A stretch of DNA of 64,000 bases from Lachnospiraceae bacterium MC2017 (GTDB lineage Bacteria; Bacillota; Clostridia; Lachnospirales; Lachnospiraceae). A model generated the notes under the pieces. It saw only the letters and a program-made list of their open reading frames with translations. It was not told the origin of the DNA and did not search any database. The position numbers and the translations under genes are program-made. Shown here in pieces: positions 54,034 through 62,349 of the stretch (position 1 is its first letter; every line of letters begins with the position of its first letter). The stretch lies in the NCBI GenBank assembly GCA_000701625.1, contig JNJK01000005.1, positions 1-64,000 on the forward strand, in the 5' to 3' direction.

Positions 54034-55644
54034 TTATGAAATTTTGCCATAAATTCCAAATACAGCTCCATCTGTTTCCGGCAGGAGCCGTATTTTCCAT
54101 CCGTGTGCTTCTACAATTTTTTGTGCAATGGATAGACCGAGACCTGTACCACGGCCACTTACTCTGGCTTCTTCTCCTACTACAAAGGGATCAAAGATCT
54201 TGTCCCTGAGTTCCTCAGGTATCCCGCTGCCGTTGTCTCCGAGCGTAAGCGTAAAGTCTTTTCCATCTACCATCATGGATGCCATGATAGTACAGCCGCT
54301 GTTATTGTGCTTCATCGCATTATTAATGATGTTTTCAAATACCCGCTTTAATTGGAAAGCATCAAAATCCGCTTTTATGACTTTCTCCGGAATGTCTATA
54401 TCTACGTCAAAGCCGCTTAATTCCAGCTCTTCATATTTTTCAGCAAGGTAAGCCCTGAAGTACTCCGCAAGGTCAGCTTGTCTTTTATCCAGCTTAAATC
54501 CCGGATGATCGAGCCTGCTATAGTCATAGAAAGAATTTACGAGTTCCGAAAGTATCTCTGACTTCTTCTTTATCTCCCGGAGATACTTATTTACATCTTT
54601 TTCCGGCACCAGTCCGGATTCGAGAGCCTGTGCATAGCCATCGATGACCGTGACCGGTGTCTTGATATCATGGGAAATATCCGCAAGCATCTTTTGACGA
54701 TCCTTTTCGAGCTTCTCACGCCTCTCTTCGCTTTCCCTAAGATCATCTGCCATATCATTAAAGGAATCGCAGATAGCAGTGAGTTCTCTCGGCCCGTTAT
54801 AAGTGATCTTTTCGATGCCCCCGTATTTTTCCCTCTCCTGTGTCAGATTCTCCATCGCATTTTTAAGGAGATTCAGTGGGCGCAGTACAGTATGACTAAT
54901 ACGAGCCACAGCAAAAAGGATCAATATCAGAAGTCCTGCAAGGAAAAGCAGTACAAAGAGTAATGCCGTCCTGTCCTGCCGCCTTGTATACTCGATAGAA
55001 TGATCGATGGTATGTATTATGAGATACCGTGTACGTCCTTCACGATTCTTAAATGCAAATTTTTGTATAAAGGTACGGTCTCCCGCCTGTCCGGAAATAT
55101 AATTCATCTCCCGGTCAGTAACGAACTCATCACGATTATTATTGGTCGTATATAAAACTTCTCCATCCGCATCAACGATCATAACTTCATCGAGATAAAA
55201 CTCCTCCGCATCCGAATTTGCTCTCTCTATAACCGAATAACTGCAGCCATCTTTAGTTTTTAATACGTTTACTGTATAAAATGTTCCGGAATCAATATCC
55301 GGTATAAATTCCAAAAGACTCTTAGAATATGCCGAAACCGGTCCGCTTTTTCCCGAATAAAGTATGTGGGCATTTTCATCCAGTACCTCGATATAACCGC
55401 CGCTTCCCAATTCTCTTTTTACCGGTAGCTTTTCGTACTGCTCATTCTTTAGCAGCTCAGTATGCTCAGTTATTTTTACAGGATTATCCCACAAAACATT
55501 AAACGATAAATACTGAAACAATAATATCAGCACGATCGCCATAAAAAGGACCAGCATAAAAAAGATGGAATACGTTCTAAGTATCAGGAAAGAAAGGCTG
55601 CCATTCTGCTTCTTTTTTTCACATTTTCGCAATTTTATAGCCAA
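54034..55644 (-). CDS. Sensor histidine kinase of the exporter operon
   Basis: The 536-residue kinase has a TM near 25-48, an extracellular sensor of about 180 residues, a second TM (about 228-250), HAMP, a HisKA domain with the phospho-His in ADISHDIKTPVTVIDG and an ATPase domain (NIINNAMKHNNSG, DNGSGIP, GRGTGLGLSIAQKI). Its gene overlaps the response regulator stop and starts at a TTG, though a nearby in-frame TTG is also possible. Together with the regulator it probably senses a drug, peptide or envelope stress and controls the exporter genes ahead of it. Confidence 0.93.
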   Translation of the reverse strand: MAIKLRKCEKKKQNGSLSFLILRTYSIFFMLVLFMAIVLILLFQYLSFNVLWDNPVKITEHTELLKNEQYEKLPVKRELGSGGYIEVLDENAHILYSGKSGPVSAYSKSLLEFIPDIDSGTFYTVNVLKTKDGCSYSVIERANSDAEEFYLDEVMIVDADGEVLYTTNNNRDEFVTDREMNYISGQAGDRTFIQKFAFKNREGRTRYLIIHTIDHSIEYTRRQDRTALLFVLLFLAGLLILILFAVARISHTVLRPLNLLKNAMENLTQEREKYGGIEKITYNGPRELTAICDSFNDMADDLRESEERREKLEKDRQKMLADISHDIKTPVTVIDGYAQALESGLVPEKDVNKYLREIKKKSEILSELVNSFYDYSRLDHPGFKLDKRQADLAEYFRAYLAEKYEELELSGFDVDIDIPEKVIKADFDAFQLKRVFENIINNAMKHNNSGCTIMASMMVDGKDFTLTLGDNGSGIPEELRDKIFDPFVVGEEARVSGRGTGLGLSIAQKIVEAHGWKIRLLPETDGAVFGIYGKIS

Positions 55645-56326
55645 GCCCCCTTACGGTAAGAAGATACTCAGGTTTCTTACTGTCTTTCTCTATCTTTTCA
55701 CGGATCTTCGAGATGTGTACCATTATGGTATTGTCATCACTTTCATAGTATTCACCCATGACGCTCTCATATATCTGTGTTCTGGTAAAGACACGTCCGG
55801 GATTTTGCATAAGAAGAGACAAAATTTTGAACTCTGTAGGTGTGAGCTGTATCTCTTCACCATTTTTATACGCTGACATGGATACCATATTGAGAGTCAC
55901 TTCACCAACCCTGATGATCCCACTGTTCTGATCCTGCGTATTATCATTTAACTGATAAAATCGGCGCAGTGCCGACTTTACACGCGCAACAATCTCCAGC
56001 GGATTAAATGGTTTTGTCAGATAATCGTCTGCGCCAAGATCAAGTCCCAGTATCTTATCAGAATCCTGATTTTTGGCCGACAGTACCATTATGGGGAAGT
56101 TGTGGTTTTCCCTGACCTTTCTGATCAGTTGATACCCGTCAAGTCTCGGCATCATTATGTCAAAGATCGCAAGGTCGATGTGCTCCGACTCTATTATATT
56201 TAACGCTTCTATTCCATCAGCCGCACCTATAACTATAAATCCTGCATTTTCGAGATACAGACGTAAAAGCTCGATAATGTCTGATTCATCTTCTGCGATC
56301 AATATTTTGTACATTTTATCATTCAT
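55619..56326 (-). CDS. OmpR/PhoB-type response regulator
   Basis: The 235-residue protein has a receiver (acidic pair in ILIAEDESD, phospho-Asp in LAIFDIMMPRLDG, Ser in VLSAKN, Lys in LTKPFNP) and a winged-helix DNA-binding domain (LTPTEFKILSLLMQNPGRVFTR, NTIMVHISKIREKI, LLTVRGLGYKI). It overlaps the permease stop by eight bases. The cognate kinase is the next gene. Its likely targets include this operon's own promoter upstream of the adaptor gene. Confidence 0.95.
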   Translation of the reverse strand: MNDKMYKILIAEDESDIIELLRLYLENAGFIVIGAADGIEALNIIESEHIDLAIFDIMMPRLDGYQLIRKVRENHNFPIMVLSAKNQDSDKILGLDLGADDYLTKPFNPLEIVARVKSALRRFYQLNDNTQDQNSGIIRVGEVTLNMVSMSAYKNGEEIQLTPTEFKILSLLMQNPGRVFTRTQIYESVMGEYYESDDNTIMVHISKIREKIEKDSKKPEYLLTVRGLGYKIAKM

Positions 56327-57590
56327 ATCTCAAAGCCTCTATCGGGTTCATCTTTGCCGCCCTGTCTGCCGGATAGAACCCGAAAAATACACCGAACGCG
56401 ACAGAAAACAGTACACAGGCGATAATTCCCGGCACGGATGGAACTCCCTTGTAATTCATGATATTTGAAATGACCATTCCAAGGATCAGTCCCGATACTA
56501 TGCCGGCGATACCACCGATCATACATACTATAATCGATTCTGTGATAAACTGAAACCTTATATCGCCATTTGTTGCACCGAGTGCTTTTCTGGTTCCGAT
56601 CTCGCGGGTTCTCTCTGTGATCGATACGATCATTATGTTCATGACACCGATACCGCCTACAAGAAGCGACAGCGCGCCAATTCCGACAAATGCAAGTTTT
56701 TGCGTATTCATCATGGAATTCATGCTCTCAAGCTCAGCTTTCATGCTATAGCCGTCTATCTCATAGGTGTCATTATTTTTATAATATCGGTCGTTGATAT
56801 ATTCTTTTATAGTATACGACAGCATTTCCGGATCTTCATCCTTTGCTGCCAGGACCGAAAATGATGTGTACTCACCAAGGCTTTTATTCTGTGCAGATGC
56901 AGTACGGAGCGGGATATAGGCATCTGTAGTGATATCGTTTGGATTACCCATATTCTGGCTGCTTCCGCCTGCCTGCTGATATTCATATACACCGACTATC
57001 GTGTACTTATAGTATTTATTATCAAGCTGCACTTCCATGGTTTTTCCAAGTGCCGCTTCCATATCACCGTCAAACAGATTGTTTATATATCTGTCCGATA
57101 CGATAGCTGTTTTTCCCGAGTTCAAAAATTCAGATTTTTCAAAAGTCCTTCCGGCAAGCATTTTCAGATGCTTCTTTGTTATCGCAGTGCTGTTCATCCC
57201 GATAAGAGAAATATTGGCATACTTCTTTTGATCCATGACCTTCACACTGCCGATCTCTTCAGTAAGTGAGATACCTTCGATCTTTCCCTTAAACTGCTTT
57301 AAGATCTCAGTCATTTTTTCATCAGTGATATAGTCATCATTTTTCATCTTACGAGGCTCCTCAGGATACTCTCCTGTGTCAGGATTCATCTTTGCTGTAA
57401 GGTAATACTCAATATTATTTGCGCCCATGTCTCCCATGGAGCTTTTCAGTGAATTATTCATGGCGTCACTCACTGTCATTATGGCTATTATGGACGCTAT
57501 ACCAATGATGATGCCAAGCATCGTGAGAAAGGAACGGAGCTTATTAGCTGCGAGACCTGACAAGGCAAGCTTTATATTTTCATGCAGCAT
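56319..57590 (-). CDS. MacB-like ABC transporter permease
   Basis: The 423-residue protein has the FtsX/MacB architecture: an N-terminal TM (ALSGLAANKLRSFLTMLGIIIGIASIIAIM), a large extracellular MacB-type domain and three C-terminal TMs with VGGIGVMNIMIVSITERTREIGTRKALGAT, the classic coupling segment. Such proteins drive export of peptides or lipids by mechanotransmission. I start at the ATG at 57590, with GGAAAGGAAG upstream; a GTG at 57611 is less likely. The ATPase stop overlaps the start. Confidence 0.94.
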   Translation of the reverse strand: MLHENIKLALSGLAANKLRSFLTMLGIIIGIASIIAIMTVSDAMNNSLKSSMGDMGANNIEYYLTAKMNPDTGEYPEEPRKMKNDDYITDEKMTEILKQFKGKIEGISLTEEIGSVKVMDQKKYANISLIGMNSTAITKKHLKMLAGRTFEKSEFLNSGKTAIVSDRYINNLFDGDMEAALGKTMEVQLDNKYYKYTIVGVYEYQQAGGSSQNMGNPNDITTDAYIPLRTASAQNKSLGEYTSFSVLAAKDEDPEMLSYTIKEYINDRYYKNNDTYEIDGYSMKAELESMNSMMNTQKLAFVGIGALSLLVGGIGVMNIMIVSITERTREIGTRKALGATNGDIRFQFITESIIVCMIGGIAGIVSGLILGMVISNIMNYKGVPSVPGIIACVLFSVAFGVFFGFYPADRAAKMNPIEALRYE

Positions 57591-58299
57591 AAATACTTCC
57601 TTTCCTCTCACCTATGATCATTCCGTCAGAGATCGTAACTATGCGGGGTGTTTCTTCCGCAAGTTCATTTGAGTGAGTAATGAGGACTATTGTGATACCA
57701 TGCCTTTCATTTAACTCATGAAAAAGATTCATAATAACTCTGCCTGTATTACTGTCAAGTGCTCCCGTCGGCTCGTCTGCAAGGAGGATCGACGGATGGT
57801 TTACAAGAGATCTCGCTATGGCAACTCTCTGTTTCTGTCCGCCGGATAATTCATCCGGTGTATGAAGCATTCTTTCCTGCATTCCGACCATTTCAAGCAG
57901 CATCTCAGCCCTTTCTCTCCGTTCCTTCTCAGGAACACGCGCATACATCATTGGAAGCTCAACATTTGATCTCGCAGATGTTCGCGGTATCAGATTATAG
58001 GTCTGAAACACAAAGCCTATTTTTTTATTTCTGATCCGTGACAGCTCATCATCTTTTAAATCGCTCACATCTTTGCCATCTAATAAATAATCCCCGGATG
58101 TGGCATGATCCAGAAGTCCTATGATATTCATAAGCGTTGATTTACCGGAGCCCGACTGACCGACTATGGACACAAACTCACCCTTTCTGACAGTCAGATC
58201 TATTCCATGCAGGATCTCAAGTTCATTTTCCGAGCCTTCGTTATATCTTTTTACTATGCCATGGGCATCTATTATCTTTGTTTCATCAATAAAACTCAT
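57580..58299 (-). CDS. MacB/LolD-type ABC ATPase
   Basis: The 239-residue ATPase has Walker A GQSGSGKST, Q-loop VFQTYNLIPRTSARSNVELP, signature LSGGQKQRVAIARSL, Walker B ILLADEPTGALDS and the switch His in IVLITHSNELAE. NLIPRTSARSNVELPMMYARV is typical of the MacB/LolD/YknY group. It powers the adjacent permease. The start is at the ATG with GGAGG upstream, overlapping the adaptor gene's end. Confidence 0.95.
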   Translation of the reverse strand: MSFIDETKIIDAHGIVKRYNEGSENELEILHGIDLTVRKGEFVSIVGQSGSGKSTLMNIIGLLDHATSGDYLLDGKDVSDLKDDELSRIRNKKIGFVFQTYNLIPRTSARSNVELPMMYARVPEKERRERAEMLLEMVGMQERMLHTPDELSGGQKQRVAIARSLVNHPSILLADEPTGALDSNTGRVIMNLFHELNERHGITIVLITHSNELAEETPRIVTISDGMIIGERKGSIYAA

Positions 58300-60109
58300 C
58301 TGTCACACCTCCGGCTGTCTCTGTATCACCATACGCATCAGGCATGACGATCTGTGTTCCTTCTGAAATCCCGTTTCCACTGATCTCAGTGTAATAGTCA
58401 GTTACAAGTCCTTTTTTCACAGGCACATTCTCTGTTATATCGCCATTCTGCACCGTCACATAATCATTACCGTTCTCATCCGCCTGTATGCAGTTACCGG
58501 GTACTGCCAAAGTTCCCTTTGATTCATTTTCGATGAGAGTGATCTTTGCTGTCATTCCCATTCTGAGGCGTTCACTTGGATTTTTGATAGTTATCTCTAT
58601 CGGATAATCTCCACCGGATGAAGTCGATGACGACTGAGTGGATGAGCTGTTATCAGCTTTTACCGTATCGGCAGCAGTTATGGGAGATACAAAGGTCAGT
58701 TCACCTTCCATTTCCTCGTCACCGGTAGTGTTTGTCTTTATGATTGCTTTCATGCCGGGAGCAACATCACTGATATCATACTGATCTACAGATGCGCTCA
58801 CCTTAAAACCGCTGTCATCCTGTACAACTGCGATCTCGCCGCCGGTATAGTTATCTCCTTCCTTTACGCTTACAGAAGTAATTATTCCGGCCGAGGGGGC
58901 TGATACTGTGAGATAAGTCATCTGTTTCTTATATTTTTCAACTTCGGTTTCAGCAGAGATAAGTGATGTTCTGCTGTTTAACTCAGCATTTCTAAGTCCA
59001 TCCTTTGAATCAAGAACAGCTTTTTCATTTGTCCTGTTTGTGTCCTGCTCCGCCTGAGCAGCTTTTATCGCGCTTTCCTTTGTGCTCTCGACACTATCCT
59101 TTGTACTCTTAACACTACTTTCTGCTTCAGACTGCTTTGACTTTGCTTCAGAGAGTTTTGATTCTTCATTCGAAAGGTCAGACTGCTTATCCTCGAGTTT
59201 ATACTTTGCTTTGTTATTTTTTTCCGTAGCTTCCTCCAGCTCTGATTCAGCAGTCGATGCTTCGGCTTTCGCACTGTTATATTCTCGCTCAGCCTGTTCT
59301 CTTGCTGCTCTTTTTGATACCAGATCAGCTTCTGCCTTTTTCTTTTCTTCCTCGTTCTTAGCCTCGTTCACAGCTTCTTCTGCTGCCTTTTCTGCATCCT
59401 TTGCAATACTTAATGCAGATTCTTTTTCTGAAAGACTTGTTTTTGCCTGGTCTGCATAATTTTGTGCATCACTAAGTGCTTTCTCTGTCTTTCGTGACTT
59501 CTTCGTAGCTTCATCAACATCAGCCTTTGCACTGTTATAAGCATCGTTTTCGTTACTCACTGCAGAATTTGATCCTGCAAGAGAACTCTGCCAAGAACCG
59601 TTTTCATTAACAGCATCGTTATACTGCTTCATGGCATTTGCTGTATCCGCTGCTGCTCTCGCTGCCTGAAGCGCTGCTGTCTCCTGTGCTTCATTTAAAG
59701 CTCTTTGTGCCTGTTTCAGCTCCAGCTGCTGCTTTTCCTTTTCGACTGAAAGTGACTCTTCCGCACCTTTTAGTGATGCTTCTATGGATGATCCGTCAAG
59801 AACTGCGATCACATCTCCTTTATTTACACGATCTCCGACCTTAACATTTACATTTTTTACTATCACATCAGAAAGCGGAGCTGACACCGGGTAGGTCGCC
59901 GCGCTGACTATCTTTCCCGATAAAGTAATGCTCTTTGTGAGATCCTGTACCGTAACGTTCTCCGTCTGAACTGTAGGTGTATCATCTGTCTTTGCACTGG
60001 CGCTTTTAACACTTACCACGATACCTACAGACAAGACCACTGCCGCTATCACGATCACCGGTACTGCTTTTTTCCGATTAATTTTGATCTTAAATTTCTT
60101 TAGATGCAT
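58286..60109 (-). CDS. HlyD/MacA-type adaptor with an unusually long coiled coil
   Basis: The 607-residue protein has a TM anchor at about 15-35, an N-terminal lipoyl-like half (VKNVNVKVGDRVNKGDVIAVLDGS), roughly 280 residues of Ala/Glu/Lys/Ser-rich coiled coil (about 115-395), a second lipoyl half (LTVSAPSAGIITSVSVKEGDNYTGGE) and beta-barrel domains ending in the membrane-proximal domain. MacA-type adaptors are about 370 residues, so the helical hairpin is several times longer than usual. It is the first gene of the operon, with AGGAG before the ATG. It probably lines or supports the export path through the cell wall. Confidence 0.9.
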   Translation of the reverse strand: MHLKKFKIKINRKKAVPVIVIAAVVLSVGIVVSVKSASAKTDDTPTVQTENVTVQDLTKSITLSGKIVSAATYPVSAPLSDVIVKNVNVKVGDRVNKGDVIAVLDGSSIEASLKGAEESLSVEKEKQQLELKQAQRALNEAQETAALQAARAAADTANAMKQYNDAVNENGSWQSSLAGSNSAVSNENDAYNSAKADVDEATKKSRKTEKALSDAQNYADQAKTSLSEKESALSIAKDAEKAAEEAVNEAKNEEEKKKAEADLVSKRAAREQAEREYNSAKAEASTAESELEEATEKNNKAKYKLEDKQSDLSNEESKLSEAKSKQSEAESSVKSTKDSVESTKESAIKAAQAEQDTNRTNEKAVLDSKDGLRNAELNSRTSLISAETEVEKYKKQMTYLTVSAPSAGIITSVSVKEGDNYTGGEIAVVQDDSGFKVSASVDQYDISDVAPGMKAIIKTNTTGDEEMEGELTFVSPITAADTVKADNSSSTQSSSTSSGGDYPIEITIKNPSERLRMGMTAKITLIENESKGTLAVPGNCIQADENGNDYVTVQNGDITENVPVKKGLVTDYYTEISGNGISEGTQIVMPDAYGDTETAGGVTDEFY

Positions 60110-60223
60110 ATCTAACTCCTAAAACACTTATTTCAAAAACTCAGATGAGTTTAATGCATATGACTTTATATAGGCTTTACGCAAACTAAAGATTTGTTAA
60201 GAGTGTAGATGCTGAACAAAAAA

Positions 60224-60260
60224 GAACCGCAAAGCCTTTTTGTTTCAGACTTTACGGTTC
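60224..60260 (-). terminator. Terminator of the SpoIIE-like phosphatase gene
   Basis: GAACCG-AAAG and CTTT-CGGTTC form a stem with one mismatch; on the minus strand a run of six T follows. It overlaps the region just after the stop codon at 60266. Confidence 0.82.
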
Positions 60261-60265
60261 CTTTT

Positions 60266-62296
60266 TTACGATTTCTTTTTATCTTTACTTATTATCGTGT
60301 ATTTCTTTACTGCAACTGCCGTTATACGATTTTCAGCAGTAGTGAGTTCAAAACTGTCCATATTGTTTCGTATGAACTCGATAGCATTGTTCTCCTGAGA
60401 CGTGAACTCAACAGCCTCGTCTCCGCCCTTGAAAGTCACTACCATTTCAAAAGCAAATTCTTTTTCCTCTTCCTTGCACTTACATACTGTCCGGATCCTG
60501 CCGCCTCTGGAATATCTGCAAAGGAGCGAGAACAATTCCTCCGATACTACCAGTATCTTTGCATAATCCTTGCCTTCAACATGATTTTGTTTCATCTGCA
60601 GCTTAAGGAAATTCTGCAGCTGCGAATAATTGTTCATCACAGGAGGAAGGATTATCTCCGCAAGTTCCTTATTAGGTCTCGTAAACTTCACTGCAACCAG
60701 CAGTACATCATGTTCGATTTCGTTTCCGCCAAGGAAGTTTGTAATATCACTTTCTATCCGAAGCAGATTTTCGGAAGCATTTTCGTTTCTGCTCTCAAAC
60801 TGCTCCAAGAGACGCATGACATTTTCTGTTGTATAGTTTTCTCCGCTGCTTCCCGAAATACCTTTATCGAGGTACCTGTCAATGAGATAGATACGGTCTT
60901 CGTAGTGCAATTCGATTTTTTCCGGCATGTAACTTACGTTTTCGTTTAAGCCAAGTGACTCATAAACTCTTCCGGACAGTGCTACTGCGCGTGAGCCTTT
61001 CCTTATGATAAATGGTGGCGTACTGCCGCAGTTCAAGTAGTAGAGTATTCCTTCTGCAGGATCGATCATTCCGAGGAAAAGCCGTACAGGATGTTCTTTA
61101 CCTACGTTTCTAAATATCTGTTCATTTATCTTTGACATACTCTCTTTTAAGTTATTCTCAGAAAGAAGATAACTCCTGAGTATGGCATGCGTGATCATGA
61201 GATATGTCGCAGCGACCATACCTGTATCATCAACAGACGCCGTTATAAAGAAGATCCTGCCATCTGCGTCTTCAAACCAGTCATAGAAATCACCGGATGG
61301 AGTGCCTGACTTTATTATTTTTCCTCCTATATCAAGGAACAGTTCTTCCTTCTTGTCAAACAGTCCCGGAAGGATAGACTCCCTCATCTCGGTAACCATC
61401 CTGTACTCTGTTGCACGTCTTTCTTCTTCCGCAGCTTTCTCAACCTGTTCTATAGTATGCCTCTTAATATTATCAGATAGATTTCTAAAAGATTCATAGA
61501 GAGTCTGAAGCTCATCATGCGTCCTGATATCTTTAGTAAACGCTTCTTCCGAATAGTCCTCAGAATACTTCATAACCTGTTTTGTCATAGTAACTATCGG
61601 ACTTACTATCATCAGTCCTGATATAACGAGCAGTACTATCACGAGTCCGAGAACTAATCCAAGAATTTCTATGATTCCAAAACTTATAGACTCTTTTACA
61701 TCATCACTTATCAAAACATCTCTATCCAAAGGCGACGATACGTATGCAATACCACGTACCTCATCATCAATTATTATAGGATATACTACAGAAAGCCATA
61801 TGCCTTCATCAACATGGTTATTGTTATCTTCATATCGCAGAGGTTTTCGGGATTCAATGATAGTTTTCGCAACCTTGTAATCTATTTCATCCAGATCCAG
61901 AGGAGCTAAAAAACTCGCCCCCTCTAACATTTCACCCGCGCCGGCAATGTAATAAGCATCCATTCCGTCTTCATTCATTTCATACTTTACGACGATCACC
62001 TGTTTCATCTTGACAGAGCTTGTAATCGCCTTGATGCTTTCCTGAAGATTCTCATACTCATCCTGATTTAATATCTCATCGGATTTCATATAGTCAGGAT
62101 ATTTTTCTACCACCAGACTGGATATATATGACGCTATCCCTTCCTGAAATCCGAGACTTTGATAGATTGCCGCTCCGCGAAAGATCTTAAACCCCGAATC
62201 TACAGAAACCAGCAGAAGTCCCACTGAGAATAAGAAAAACAATGCAAAAAGTTTAAGGCTGAGTCTTCCTATTCTTTTTTTCATTTTCTTTTGCAT
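60266..62296 (-). CDS. Membrane SpoIIE/PP2C-type phosphatase with HATPase-like tail
   Basis: The 676-residue protein has TM helices at about 13-32 and 206-232 around an extracellular sensor, a HAMP region, a SpoIIE/RsbU-type PP2C domain (about 310-540, with SGDFYDWF at 334-341) and a C-terminal region of about 120 residues resembling an RsbW-like ATPase fold. Some PP2C positions look altered: the DVSGKG motif reads VDDTGM and the final DD pair reads EHD. Such proteins usually control anti-sigma-factor antagonists. Without an STAS protein nearby, its partner is unknown. The ATG at 62284 is an alternative start. Confidence 0.85.
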   Translation of the reverse strand: MQKKMKKRIGRLSLKLFALFFLFSVGLLLVSVDSGFKIFRGAAIYQSLGFQEGIASYISSLVVEKYPDYMKSDEILNQDEYENLQESIKAITSSVKMKQVIVVKYEMNEDGMDAYYIAGAGEMLEGASFLAPLDLDEIDYKVAKTIIESRKPLRYEDNNNHVDEGIWLSVVYPIIIDDEVRGIAYVSSPLDRDVLISDDVKESISFGIIEILGLVLGLVIVLLVISGLMIVSPIVTMTKQVMKYSEDYSEEAFTKDIRTHDELQTLYESFRNLSDNIKRHTIEQVEKAAEEERRATEYRMVTEMRESILPGLFDKKEELFLDIGGKIIKSGTPSGDFYDWFEDADGRIFFITASVDDTGMVAATYLMITHAILRSYLLSENNLKESMSKINEQIFRNVGKEHPVRLFLGMIDPAEGILYYLNCGSTPPFIIRKGSRAVALSGRVYESLGLNENVSYMPEKIELHYEDRIYLIDRYLDKGISGSSGENYTTENVMRLLEQFESRNENASENLLRIESDITNFLGGNEIEHDVLLVAVKFTRPNKELAEIILPPVMNNYSQLQNFLKLQMKQNHVEGKDYAKILVVSEELFSLLCRYSRGGRIRTVCKCKEEEKEFAFEMVVTFKGGDEAVEFTSQENNAIEFIRNNMDSFELTTAENRITAVAVKKYTIISKDKKKS

Positions 62297-62349
62297 ATTT
62301 TTTCACATCCATCATTGCGCGTTATTCATCATGCTTATTAAAGAACTTC

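Noticed and set aside
60209-60949. 246-codon open frame on the plus strand
   Set aside because: It is antisense to the SpoIIE-like phosphatase gene, begins inside that gene's terminator and has no binding site.
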